Shown: positions 1 through 7,507 of the stretch, piece after piece
Layout of the letters: every line of letters starts with the position of its first letter
Position numbering within the stretch: the stretch's first letter is position 1
From: Clostridium sp. CAG:1219
GTDB taxonomy: Bacteria > Bacillota > Clostridia > TANB77 > CAG-465
Direction of reading: 5' to 3'
DNA: 19,820 nt
Assembly (NCBI GenBank): GCA_000433335.1
Contig: HF996743.1
Coordinates: 4,758-24,577 of the forward strand
Notes under the pieces: generated by a model
Told to the model about the DNA's origin: nothing
Database searches by the model: none
The model's input: only the letters and a program-made list of their open reading frames with translations
Program-made: the position numbers and the translations under genes

Positions 1-137
1 TTTAATTTATTATTATCTCTCTTTTTTGCTATTTTATTTCCCTTAAACATATCTTGTATATCTTTTCTTACAGCTTCTTTAAGAACTGATATTTTATATG
101 CGGTCGGTCCTAATTCACAAAATAATTTTCTTCCCAT
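1..137 (-). CDS. VanW family protein, N-terminal part (cut by window edge)
   Basis: Only the first 45 codons are inside the window; the frame is open to the edge. The translation begins MGRKLFCELGPTAYKISVLK and continues with a basic helical stretch. This opening (GRKLFCE.SP..Y.ISV.KE) is what I know from the start of VanW-family proteins, which were first named from vancomycin-resistance clusters but are widespread in Gram-positive bacteria and have no firmly known biochemical role. The ATG at 135-137 is preceded by AAAGG at a suitable distance. It starts 15 bases after the stop of the TraX-like gene, so the two are probably co-transcribed. VanW identity rests on the N-terminus alone. Confidence 0.72.
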   Translation of the reverse strand, partial: MGRKLFCELGPTAYKISVLKEAVRKDIQDMFKGNKIAKKRDNNKL

Positions 138-152
138 TTTTTTACCTTTACC

Positions 153-914
153 TTATCTTAATTTGTACGTTATAAATAATGCTATTATATATAAAATGAC
201 ATGGTGCATTGGATATATAATATAAAACATATTTTTTAACCACTTTTTATTTAATCCTCTTTTTCCATTATAATCTGCAATAAATAAAATTGATATAACA
301 GATGGAGCATTGAATGCAAAATTTTTCATATCTGTAAATAATGCTATTATTAATGTAAAAAATATTATCATAAGAGATATCTCATTATTTTTCCATTTTC
401 TTTTTACTTTCTCTGCAATATACATTCCAAATACGCTTACAAGAACCCTTAATCCTAGTTCAATATCTACAATAAAATATACATTAATTATTGCAAGAAC
501 TCCTACTAATTTTATAAGAAAATTAACTATTTTATTTTTTACTATATACTCTTTATCTACCAGTGAAATAAGCAATAAACAAAGTACAAATGAATATAAA
601 ATGTTCAAATAAGTATTAATTACTATATAATAATTTGGCACATAGGCCTGATTAATTATTCCAAGAATAAATAAAGCCAATTGAAATAGGGTTGCAGTCA
701 CAAATAACTTAAAAATATACTTTTTAATATTCTTCGTATAAAAGAATCCTTGAACAATTAAAAAAGCAAAAATTGGCATTGCCATTCTACCAAAAAATCT
801 AAGCACATCAAATGCTTCTTTTGATATATAACTTACAAAATAATATCCAATGTGATCACAAATCATAAGTATTATTGCAATTACTTTCAATTTATTAGAT
901 GTTAAGCCTTTCAT
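153..914 (-). CDS. TraX family integral membrane protein
   Basis: This is a 253-aa, strongly hydrophobic protein with about seven or eight predicted membrane segments. The N-terminus carries the TraX-family pattern: LKxIAxxxMxxDHIG near residues 9-23, followed by RFFGRMAMPIFAFLIVQGF near 39-57 and a Tyr/Lys-rich loop. TraX acetylates F-pilin in F-plasmid systems. Chromosomal TraX-like proteins of Gram-positives are usually regarded as membrane acyltransferases of unknown substrate, and nothing here suggests conjugation. The start has an AAGGAG site a few bases upstream. The gene lies just after the terminator of the surface-protein gene and just before the VanW-family gene. I see no promoter of its own, so it may depend on readthrough. 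Confidence 0.8.
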   Translation of the reverse strand: MKGLTSNKLKVIAIILMICDHIGYYFVSYISKEAFDVLRFFGRMAMPIFAFLIVQGFFYTKNIKKYIFKLFVTATLFQLALFILGIINQAYVPNYYIVINTYLNILYSFVLCLLLISLVDKEYIVKNKIVNFLIKLVGVLAIINVYFIVDIELGLRVLVSVFGMYIAEKVKRKWKNNEISLMIIFFTLIIALFTDMKNFAFNAPSVISILFIADYNGKRGLNKKWLKNMFYIIYPMHHVILYIIALFITYKLR

Positions 915-924
915 ATTTCTCCTT

Positions 925-960
925 AAAAAAACAACATATCTTACACAAGATAAGATATGT
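925..960 (-). terminator. Intrinsic terminator after the surface-protein gene
   Basis: Arms ACATATCTTA (934-943) and TAAGATATGT (951-960) are perfectly complementary, with a 7-base loop. On the minus strand they are followed by a run of seven T (925-931, after two other bases). It begins 17 bases after the stop of the 977-2143 gene, and its T-run is directly next to the AAGGAG ribosome binding site of the TraX-like gene. Confidence 0.8.
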
Positions 961-976
961 CGTCTTTAATTATATT

Positions 977-2143
977 TTATATTTTAGTATTTTCATTATC
1001 CTGATTATATTCAGATGTTTCTATATTTTCTATTTTTTCTGCATCGTTATTTATCAAATCTTTCTTATTACTGTCTTTTTTCTTTTTGTTCTTTACAATT
1101 AGTATTATAACAAGAACTATTATGATTATAACAATAGATACAATTATAACAAGTAAGTATGTTAGATTGCTATCAACAAAACTAACTACACCTTCTTTTT
1201 CTGCTCCATTTGCGACTTCACTTCCAGTTAAAAATTCAGCACTTTTATTTACTAGAACATATCTAGAGTTATGTTTTATTTTTAGGTTATAATATCCTTC
1301 ACTATCTTTGCTAATGTTAGTTTGTACAAGTTCATATGAACCATCTTCTTCATTATAAAAATATAATTTTGCATAAGATTCAGTTATAACAGATGTTATA
1401 TTCTTAGTAGCCTTAATACGTATAATTGTACCTTCTGGCAATTCTTTGTTATCTTCAAAAGTTAATATTATTCCATTTTCTAAATCTTTCGATATACTTT
1501 TGTCTTTTTTAACATTTGATATTTGAATATTTACATCTATATCTTTTACTGTTTTTATTTTACCACCGTCAAATATAAATTGAGCATTTTTAGTATCTAC
1601 AACCAAATTCTTTTTATTTTGTCCACTTATAGAAGTTAACAATTCTCTTGATATTTTAGTATTTTTGTTAGCATCAATTGTTATAGTTCCCGTTGCATTT
1701 TCTATTTTCTTTATATCTTCGATAGTTAATTTAGAATTATCAAAAGTTAAATCTTCATTTTTTTCTTCTGATTTTACTTCTACTTTTTCTTCTACTAATT
1801 CACTTGAAACTTTTTCATTTACAGTCTTTTTATCATTATTAACGTTACCATTTGAAACATTAGCTTCACTTGCATTAGATTTTGTTGCACAATTTGTACT
1901 ACTTGCATTAGTGCTTGAGGCATTAGATCTTGTTGCACAATTTGCACTGCTTGCATTTGAACCACTTGCAGTATCATATATATTTACGTACGCATTTTGA
2001 TCAACTATTCTACCTATGCCATATCCTTCAAGCTTACTTGATTTATTTAAGCTAGTAAGCATACCTGTCAAAAATCCTGTTCCAAATATAAATAAAATTA
2101 CAACAGCTAGTCTCCAAGGAATTATTTTTTCTCTTTCTTTCAT
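977..2143 (-). CDS. Membrane-anchored surface protein with Asn/Ser/Cys-rich linker (unrecognised)
   Basis: The 388-aa protein has an N-terminal membrane segment or uncleaved signal (about residues 11-30), then a low-complexity linker at 58-102 built from repeats such as NASSTNCATKS with two cysteines, then an acidic stretch. The middle part (about 130-300) is predicted beta-rich and ends in a pattern, YYNLKIKHNSRYVL, that resembles the H-x-S-x-Y ending seen in many clostridial cell-surface domains. A very hydrophobic segment (327-351) follows, then a Lys-rich 37-residue tail, presumably cytoplasmic. The topology suggests a large extracytoplasmic region anchored at both ends. It has its own promoter (2172-2200), a GAGGTGAA ribosome binding site and its own terminator. 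I cannot assign a function. Confidence 0.75.
   Translation of the reverse strand: MKEREKIIPWRLAVVILFIFGTGFLTGMLTSLNKSSKLEGYGIGRIVDQNAYVNIYDTASGSNASSANCATRSNASSTNASSTNCATKSNASEANVSNGNVNNDKKTVNEKVSSELVEEKVEVKSEEKNEDLTFDNSKLTIEDIKKIENATGTITIDANKNTKISRELLTSISGQNKKNLVVDTKNAQFIFDGGKIKTVKDIDVNIQISNVKKDKSISKDLENGIILTFEDNKELPEGTIIRIKATKNITSVITESYAKLYFYNEEDGSYELVQTNISKDSEGYYNLKIKHNSRYVLVNKSAEFLTGSEVANGAEKEGVVSFVDSNLTYLLVIIVSIVIIIIVLVIILIVKNKKKKDSNKKDLINNDAEKIENIETSEYNQDNENTKI
1873..1957 (-). repeat. Imperfect coding repeat in the Asn/Ser linker
   Basis: Two near-identical segments of about 37 bases begin at 1873 and 1921 (offset 48 bases, 16 codons). They differ at a few positions and encode NASSxNCATxS units of the surface protein linker. 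The offset is a multiple of three, so gain or loss of a unit keeps the frame. Confidence 0.7.
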
Positions 2144-2171
2144 ACGAACTTCACCTCATACCAATAATGAT

Positions 2172-2200
2172 ATATTATCACATACTTTTACCTTTTTCAA
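2172..2200 (-). promoter_or_regulatory. SigA-type promoter of the surface-protein gene
   Basis: On the minus strand: TTGAAA (2195-2200), 17-base spacer, TAATAT (2172-2177). Transcription would start near 2165, about 20 bases upstream of the ATG at 2143. Confidence 0.75.
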
Positions 2201-2230
2201 CACAAATTTATCACTTTTTTACAAATAGCA

Positions 2231-2271
2231 GTAAGGCATAAAAATATACTCATAATACTCTTATGCCTCAC
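2231..2271 (-). terminator. Probable terminator after the TPM-domain gene
   Basis: An 11-bp stem (2231-2241 with 2261-2271, one G-T pair) with a 19-base loop lies about 20 bases after the stop of the TPM-domain gene. The following minus-strand sequence is only moderately T-rich (TGCTATTTG), so termination may be weak or the stem may mainly protect the 3' end. Confidence 0.5.
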
Positions 2272-2290
2272 CATATATTATTATTCTAAC

Positions 2291-3214
2291 TTAGAAGCTT
2301 CTTCCGCCTCCGCCATGGCTTACTCCACTACTTCCACTATGGGTAGAAGAGCCACCGCCTCCACCACTAGAAGATGATTGAGGTGAATATCTCTTAGAAG
2401 TATGTGTTGTCAAAAAGCTATCATTCTTATCATTTAAATTAAAGCTATCTTTTACTAGATATTGACTAGCCTTAGTAGCTTTTGCAATTGTTTTATGTTT
2501 TGCTGAAGCTACAACTATAAAAATTACCGTAACAATACCAGAAACTATTATAATCGGAATAATTGGAAATGGATCGGATGATGATTTTCTTACATAATTA
2601 CCATTGCTATCTATTTTATAATTACTGTTGCTACTTGGTGTACCAAGTGAAGCAAAGTAAGATGCTCTATCCACAAATTCTTCAGCTGTACCATAATAAT
2701 CATTATTTGAAATTTTTTCATATGTATAATCAAGAATTTTATCTATTCTTGCATCATCGTACATTATTATAGCCTCACCAGTTGTAGAAATCCACATTTT
2801 TCTTTTATCCATATCTATTAAAAATAATAAGCCATCGTAAGTGCTTCCTACACCAAAGTCATTATAATCATAAAAATCATCTGCATATTTTTCTGATGTT
2901 GCTTTATTATTATCATTTATAGTAACAATCGCCATATCCATATCATAATTTTTTATAAATACACTAATTAGACTTCTTAATGTTTCTTCTTCAGCATCAG
3001 TAAGTAATTCTGCAAAATCATATACTTTTTCACTAGCATCTACACTAGGTGTTTTTAATATTTTATATTTGTTAGCAGAAGTTACTTTTATTCTACTATT
3101 AATTCTTAAATTATCTTCTGTTCTTTCGTATGTATTAGTAGATGCATATACTTTAACAAAACACAAAATACTAAATACCATACAAAGCACTATTAAAACT
3201 TTTTTACTTTTCAT
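2291..3214 (-). CDS. TPM domain (YgcG/DUF477-like) secreted, membrane-anchored protein
   Basis: The protein has 307 aa from the ATG at 3214, which follows AGAGGTG; an in-frame TTG six codons upstream overlaps the previous gene and lacks a site. A signal peptide spans residues 1-24 (ending VYAS). The TPM domain covers about 64-190, with the typical opening VYDFAELLTDAEE and a core containing YDGLLFLIDMDKRKMWIST. A membrane segment follows at about 217-236. The tail ends in a Gly/Ser-rich stretch closing with SHGGGGRSF, the usual end of this family. TPM proteins are envelope proteins; in plants and cyanobacteria they act in photosystem repair, while the bacterial role is unclear. It sits 10 bases after the zinc-ribbon gene, so the two form an operon and probably share a membrane function. 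Confidence 0.85.
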   Translation of the reverse strand: MKSKKVLIVLCMVFSILCFVKVYASTNTYERTEDNLRINSRIKVTSANKYKILKTPSVDASEKVYDFAELLTDAEEETLRSLISVFIKNYDMDMAIVTINDNNKATSEKYADDFYDYNDFGVGSTYDGLLFLIDMDKRKMWISTTGEAIIMYDDARIDKILDYTYEKISNNDYYGTAEEFVDRASYFASLGTPSSNSNYKIDSNGNYVRKSSSDPFPIIPIIIVSGIVTVIFIVVASAKHKTIAKATKASQYLVKDSFNLNDKNDSFLTTHTSKRYSPQSSSSGGGGGSSTHSGSSGVSHGGGGRSF

Positions 3215-3224
3215 ATTACACCTC

Positions 3225-4259
3225 TTAACCAAACAACCTTATAATAAGGGTAATTAAAGAAAGTATTGCTGTACTTCCTAAAAATGCTCCTATAGCAGCA
3301 AGAACTCTTTTTTTATTATCTATTGGCACATTTCCAACCATTTTGCCTGTCTGGCCATTCATTGCAAAAAGGTGTAGTTTATCATTATATTTTATATTTA
3401 ACATCCAAACTGGCAATAAAACATATTCTGTTTTTTTATTATCAATATTACAATTCATATTTGAAACACTAACACTCTGATATTTTGCTGTTTTTAATAA
3501 TTCATCCTTAGAGCTATTTATAATTCTTGAGTCTGCTCTTTTTTTAGCTTCCTCTTTAGAAACATCATATTTTTCAGATAAAAATCCTGAAAGATATGAC
3601 ATATTAAAATCTTTAAGGCCAGAATAATCAAATGGTTCAACTGAGTCCATTGTGTCATCGTCAAATTTTTTGGAGCCATCTGCTGGAATTCTTTCATATT
3701 TCATAGTTCCATCTCTCATAACCGTATACTCATCTGTTTTAGTATAAACGTAGTCACCTGATCTCCAAGTTTTAGTATTTTTTCCTATACCATCTAGTCT
3801 TGCACTAACATCTGCATCATAAGTCCAAAAAGGTATATATACTCCTGTTACCTTTTCAAGATTTTTCATATCAGTAAAATCTTTTGGCGCAAAGATTTTA
3901 CCTTTAGCAAATCCTCTAAATTTCTTTACAACTTCTTCTTTAGTATTTTTAAAAGGTATTATTTTATCAGGTTTAAATTCCCCCTTAAACTGTGATTTTA
4001 TTATACTCGCGCTTCCACAATAAACACAAAATGTAGCACTAGTATTTTGATCAGCTATTATACCTGCTCCACAGTTTGAGCAAGTATACTCATCAATACT
4101 TACTGACTCATCACTTGCCTTTTTAATTTTTTCTTCTATTTCCGTAAGTTCTTCTAGTGAATATGAAGAACCACAATAAGGACAATCCCATTTTTGACTT
4201 TTAGGATTAAATGGCAATTGAGCCCCACAAGACGGACATTCATGATCTAGTACATCCAT
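3225..4259 (-). CDS. Zinc-ribbon membrane protein (double CxxC ribbons, C-terminal membrane anchor)
   Basis: The 344-aa product has two zinc ribbons at the N-terminus: CPSC (8-11) with CPYC (26-29), and CSNC (60-63) with CVYC (78-81). A soluble domain of about 200 residues follows (FWTYDADVSARLDG and a later LPVWMLNIKYNDK), then one membrane segment at about 320-342. Proteins of this layout are common in Bacillota and are often labelled TFIIB-type zinc ribbon or PriA-like because of the ribbons. There is no helicase domain, so DNA replication is not implied. The start is the ATG at 4257-4259, six bases after AGGAGG. A longer reading frame from 4292 begins upstream of the -10 box and cannot be transcribed from that promoter. 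It is the first gene of an operon with the TPM-domain gene. Confidence 0.78.
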   Translation of the reverse strand: MDVLDHECPSCGAQLPFNPKSQKWDCPYCGSSYSLEELTEIEEKIKKASDESVSIDEYTCSNCGAGIIADQNTSATFCVYCGSASIIKSQFKGEFKPDKIIPFKNTKEEVVKKFRGFAKGKIFAPKDFTDMKNLEKVTGVYIPFWTYDADVSARLDGIGKNTKTWRSGDYVYTKTDEYTVMRDGTMKYERIPADGSKKFDDDTMDSVEPFDYSGLKDFNMSYLSGFLSEKYDVSKEEAKKRADSRIINSSKDELLKTAKYQSVSVSNMNCNIDNKKTEYVLLPVWMLNIKYNDKLHLFAMNGQTGKMVGNVPIDNKKRVLAAIGAFLGSTAILSLITLIIRLFG

Positions 4260-4282
4260 AACAAACCTCCTCATTTTACTTA

Positions 4283-4311
4283 ATTCTATCATATACGATT
4301 TTTTTTGGCAA
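4283..4311 (-). promoter_or_regulatory. SigA-type promoter of the zinc-ribbon/TPM operon
   Basis: Minus strand TTGCCA (4306-4311), 17-base spacer, TAGAAT (4283-4288). The start of transcription falls near 4276, giving a leader of less than 20 bases to the ATG at 4259. Confidence 0.72.
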
Positions 4312-4346
4312 TAAAATACACTATATTTTTATACATGTTTTAATAC

Positions 4347-4380
4347 AAAAAAACAACAAGGTATTTTACCTTATTGTTTT
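4347..4380 (-). terminator. Strong intrinsic terminator after the DUF4097-like gene
   Basis: An 11-bp stem (4353-4363 with 4367-4377, one non-Watson-Crick position) with a 3-base loop, followed on the minus strand by a run of seven T (4347-4353). It starts a few bases after the stop at 4386. Confidence 0.88.
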
Positions 4381-4385
4381 TAATA

Positions 4386-5318
4386 TTATTCTATAAATGT
4401 GATGTCTATTCCACCAATTCCATTTTCTATTTTTAAACTAACTTTTTCGTTATTTTTTGTATTTTCATAAATATTAAATGATTTTTCATCTAGTCCATTT
4501 TTTCTTTGAACTTCAACGTTTCCTATACCTTTTTCTATGTCTAACATATATTCTTCATACTTGCCTAATATAGAAAGATCAAGTTTTCCAATGCCAGTTT
4601 CTATTTTACTATCATCGCTTATTGTACCATAATAGCTTGATTTTCCAATGCCGGTTTCTAGATCTAGTTTTCCTATTGACATATTATTCATGGTAGTATT
4701 ACCAATTCCTGTACTTATACTTGCATATTTTGCAACAAGTCCATCAATTTTAGTATTTCCAGCTCCAAAATCTAATTCTATTCTAGATGAAGTTATGTTC
4801 TTAATATAAAGGTTCCCTGTTCCTATATTTAAAGTTATTAGACTCAAGTCATATTCTTTTGGGATCTTTACTGTAATTGTACCCTCATCTTTAACATCAA
4901 AATTAAAACCCAAAAATCCAAATTTAACAATATCGTCTTTTTCTTTTATGACCAGAGTCCCGTTTTTTACATAAGCTCTAACTTTAGATTGTATATTATT
5001 TAAATTACTTTTTTCAACTACTATGTTTTGATAGTCACCTGATATTAGATTTAAGTTAATACCCACAAGAGAAATATCTAAATTATTTATTCTCTCAATA
5101 TTCTCATCATCATATATTTTAATTTCATTATATATATCAACATTATCATATATATTTATATATTTTTCATTTTTAGCATTTGGAAACTTTAAAACTATTC
5201 TTTCTATTCCAATTCCTACTGCTACTATAGCACATATAATACCGGTAAATATTGATATAGCAAGTATTATTCCAAAGATTATTGAAAGTACTTTTACTAA
5301 CTTTTTCCCACCACTCAT
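4386..5318 (-). CDS. DUF4097-like membrane-anchored beta-repeat protein
   Basis: The 310-aa protein has an N-terminal membrane segment (about 8-35) and then a long region of short beta strands. The repeated signature is GIGN/GIGK/GIGG (for example STGIGNTTM, ETGIGKSSYYG, ETGIGKLDLS, EKGIGNVEV, ENGIGGIDI), typical of the beta-helix-like DUF4097 family often found next to LiaF- and PspC-type envelope-stress proteins. The ATG overlaps the stop of the LiaF-like gene by four bases (ATGA), which points to translational coupling. A GGAGG site lies about 12 bases upstream, inside the preceding gene. A role in sensing or modulating envelope stress is inferred from family and context only. Confidence 0.78.
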   Translation of the reverse strand: MSGGKKLVKVLSIIFGIILAISIFTGIICAIVAVGIGIERIVLKFPNAKNEKYINIYDNVDIYNEIKIYDDENIERINNLDISLVGINLNLISGDYQNIVVEKSNLNNIQSKVRAYVKNGTLVIKEKDDIVKFGFLGFNFDVKDEGTITVKIPKEYDLSLITLNIGTGNLYIKNITSSRIELDFGAGNTKIDGLVAKYASISTGIGNTTMNNMSIGKLDLETGIGKSSYYGTISDDSKIETGIGKLDLSILGKYEEYMLDIEKGIGNVEVQRKNGLDEKSFNIYENTKNNEKVSLKIENGIGGIDITFIE

Positions 5319-5998
5319 TTTACATCAAGCCCTCCAAATAAATTGAAAGAGTTTATATATATAGTTTTAGCATTCTCTATATTAGTTTTTGGCACCTTTC
5401 TATCTACTCCTCCAAATATAGATGTAGATTTTATTTCTATATTTACGTTATTCGGAACTTTTATATCTATTCCTCCAAAAACTGAGCAAGTATTAATTAC
5501 AATATCTTCATTAATCTTAACCTCTTCAAGTGATAATTTCACACCACCAAATACTGCATTAAGGTTTGCTCCTTTAAATTCAGTATCTTTTAAATCAACC
5601 TCTTGTCCTGAAAATACCGCAGATATATCTTCTACGCTTAAATTTTGTTTATTAAGTTCTTTAATTTTTTTTGATAATTTACTAGATATTGTTTCCTTAA
5701 ATATAATGCTAAGTCCTATAACAAGTAGTACTGCTGGAAGTGTTAATTTTTTTATTATTTCAAAATCAAGTAACCCTTGACATCCTAAAAGTAATACTAC
5801 TCCAACAATTAAAAATATAAGCGGTGCTGTCTTATCACTTTCCTTTAATAATCCCAAGAATGAAGGAACTATTATAAACACTGTCCACCATCCATCAAAA
5901 AACAAATTAATATTGATTAATCCAACAGAATTTAACCCAATTATTATGGCAAGCGCGACAAAGAATAATCCCCACAATATATTTGTCAATTTTTTCAT
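5315..5998 (-). CDS. LiaF-like transmembrane envelope-stress protein
   Basis: The 227-aa product has four predicted membrane segments in the first 100 residues (motifs LWGLFFVALAIIIGLNSVGL and DGWWTVFIIVPSFLGL). A C-terminal beta-rich domain carries repeated FGG motifs: SAVFSGQEVDL, NAVFGGVKL, CSVFGGIDI, SIFGGVDRK and NLFGGLDV. This matches the LiaF C-terminal domain preceded by a DUF5668-like membrane part. LiaF inhibits the LiaRS two-component system in Bacillus. No LiaS or LiaR is near, so the partner is unknown. The ATG at 5996-5998 lies eight bases after AGGAG. An upstream in-frame GTG overlaps that site and is unlikely. It heads an operon with the DUF4097-like gene. Confidence 0.8.
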   Translation of the reverse strand: MKKLTNILWGLFFVALAIIIGLNSVGLININLFFDGWWTVFIIVPSFLGLLKESDKTAPLIFLIVGVVLLLGCQGLLDFEIIKKLTLPAVLLVIGLSIIFKETISSKLSKKIKELNKQNLSVEDISAVFSGQEVDLKDTEFKGANLNAVFGGVKLSLEEVKINEDIVINTCSVFGGIDIKVPNNVNIEIKSTSIFGGVDRKVPKTNIENAKTIYINSFNLFGGLDVK

Positions 5999-6018
5999 AT
6001 AAATCACTCCTTTTATAC

Positions 6019-6047
6019 ATTATAATATTTTGTTACCTAAATTTCAA
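6019..6047 (-). promoter_or_regulatory. Consensus promoter of the LiaF-like/DUF4097-like operon
   Basis: Minus strand TTGAAA (6042-6047), 17-base spacer, TATAAT (6019-6024). It fills the short gap right after the amidohydrolase stop. I saw no terminator in that gap, so some transcription may also enter from upstream. Confidence 0.82.
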
Positions 6048-6051
6048 TTCT

Positions 6052-7344
6052 TTACTTTAAAAGTTTACTTGCAACCTCTCCACATTTTTTTAAAACTTCT
6101 TCCTCATTCACACATTCAAATTTTCTATCTTTCATTATTACTCTACCATTTACTATAGTTGTTAATACATCATTACCATTTGCAGAGTATACTAAACTTG
6201 TGTATATGTCGTTTATAGGATTTATATTTAAGCTTTTTCCATCTATTATTATTAAATCTGCTAATTTTCCTTCTTTAATACTTCCTGTCTTATTTTCCAT
6301 ATTAAGAAGTTTAGCGCCATTAATTGTTGCCATTTGCAAAATTTCAAAGGCATCTAACGCAGTACTATCAAGCAAAGTAGCCTTTTGGAAATATCCTGTA
6401 AGTTTCATTTCCAAAAACATATCTAAAGAAGAGGTAGAACAATCACCATCTGTACCAATTCCAACTGTAATGTTGTTTTCTATATATTTTTTTATAGGAG
6501 CAATTCCTGAACCGAGTTTAGCATTACTAACCGGGTTATGTGAAATTCCACCTTTAATTCTTTGTAAGAGCTTAATGTCACTTTCATTTACCCATACTCC
6601 ATGTGCCAGTACTAGTGGGACACTAAAAGCACCAACATCCTCTAAAAGTTCTACAGGTGTTTTATTGTACTTTTCTCTTATAGTTTTTATTTCATCTTGG
6701 GTTTCACTAAGATGTATATGAAGTCCTATATTATTTTCTTTTGCTATTTTTACACATCTTTTAAGTGTTGGTATATCACACACATACTCAGAATGAGGTC
6801 CTACCATAAGAGTAATAAGTTCATTTTGCCCATCTCCAAATCTTTTTAAAAGGTCATACGTTTCCTTAATTCTTATATCATCATCACTTTCAGTATTCAT
6901 TATACATCTAGATAGGCACGCTCTTATTCCAACTTCATTTATTGCATCTATTGTTCCATCTACTAAAAAATACATATCTAAAAATGTTGTAGTACCAGTT
7001 TTTATCATCTCAAGTATACCAAGCTTTGAACTATTATATACATCCTCTTTAGTAAGCTTATCCTCAACGGGCCAAATTTTTTTATTTAACCAGTCCATAA
7101 GATTGTATCCTTCAGCATATCCTCTAAAAAATGTCATTGCAATATGGCTATGTGTATTAATAAATCCTGGCATTATAATATTGCCCTTAGCATCAATAAC
7201 GTCAGCTTCATTATCCTCTATATTTTTTTCTATTTTTTTAATTACTTTTCCTTCTATTAAGATATCTTTTATTTCAGATTTCTTTTTTTCTTCTACATCA
7301 ACTACTAGACCATTTTTTATCAATATTTTTTTCTCTTTTTTCAT
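6052..7344 (-). CDS. Amidohydrolase, MTA/SAH deaminase-like (guanine/cytosine deaminase superfamily)
   Basis: The 430-aa protein is a metal-dependent amidohydrolase of the TIM-barrel superfamily. Metal-site residues are visible: HSH motif in FINTHSH (H65, H67), HIHLSE (H211, E214), LAHGVW (H248), ISHNPVSNAKLGSG (H269) and GTDGD (D299). Overall sequence, length and the HNPVSNAKLGSG motif place it with 5-methylthioadenosine/S-adenosylhomocysteine deaminases (MtaD type), which deaminate adenosine-like compounds in methionine or nucleoside salvage. Some sites differ from the usual motifs (VGPHSEY rather than PHAPY; GTDGDCSTSSLDMF rather than GTDGAASNNDLDM), so the substrate may differ. The gene is single, with its own promoter and a GAGGT site before the ATG; no salvage partner is adjacent. 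Confidence 0.85.
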   Translation of the reverse strand: MKKEKKILIKNGLVVDVEEKKKSEIKDILIEGKVIKKIEKNIEDNEADVIDAKGNIIMPGFINTHSHIAMTFFRGYAEGYNLMDWLNKKIWPVEDKLTKEDVYNSSKLGILEMIKTGTTTFLDMYFLVDGTIDAINEVGIRACLSRCIMNTESDDDIRIKETYDLLKRFGDGQNELITLMVGPHSEYVCDIPTLKRCVKIAKENNIGLHIHLSETQDEIKTIREKYNKTPVELLEDVGAFSVPLVLAHGVWVNESDIKLLQRIKGGISHNPVSNAKLGSGIAPIKKYIENNITVGIGTDGDCSTSSLDMFLEMKLTGYFQKATLLDSTALDAFEILQMATINGAKLLNMENKTGSIKEGKLADLIIIDGKSLNINPINDIYTSLVYSANGNDVLTTIVNGRVIMKDRKFECVNEEEVLKKCGEVASKLLK

Positions 7345-7362
7345 ATTAATTACCTCATAACA

Positions 7363-7391
7363 ATTTTAACATATTTTATAGTTAATGTAAA
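7363..7391 (-). promoter_or_regulatory. SigA-type promoter of the amidohydrolase gene
   Basis: Minus strand TTTACA (7386-7391), 17-base spacer, TAAAAT (7363-7368), about 20 bases before the ATG at 7344. It lies in the divergent region shared with the carboxypeptidase gene. Confidence 0.65.
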
Positions 7392-7444
7392 TTGATTATA
7401 TTTATTTAATTTTACTCCAAAATTTTCAAAGTATCTACTAAATA

Positions 7445-7475
7445 TTTACAAAAACTCATAAAAATACAGTATACT
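7445..7475 (+). promoter_or_regulatory. Possible promoter of the carboxypeptidase gene
   Basis: TTTACA (7445-7450) and TATACT (7470-7475) are separated by 19 bases, longer than the 17 seen at the other promoters here. Two TATAAT sequences (7478-7483 and 7488-7493) lie closer to the gene but lack a matching -35 box, so the exact promoter is uncertain. Confidence 0.4.
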
Positions 7476-7507
7476 AATATAATGTACTATAATATGGGGT
7501 GATTTTA

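Noticed and set aside
4260..4292. Longer zinc-ribbon protein starting at the ATG of 4292
   Set aside because: That ATG lies upstream of the -10 box of the gene's promoter and lacks a ribosome binding site, whereas the ATG at 4259 follows AGGAGG at six bases.
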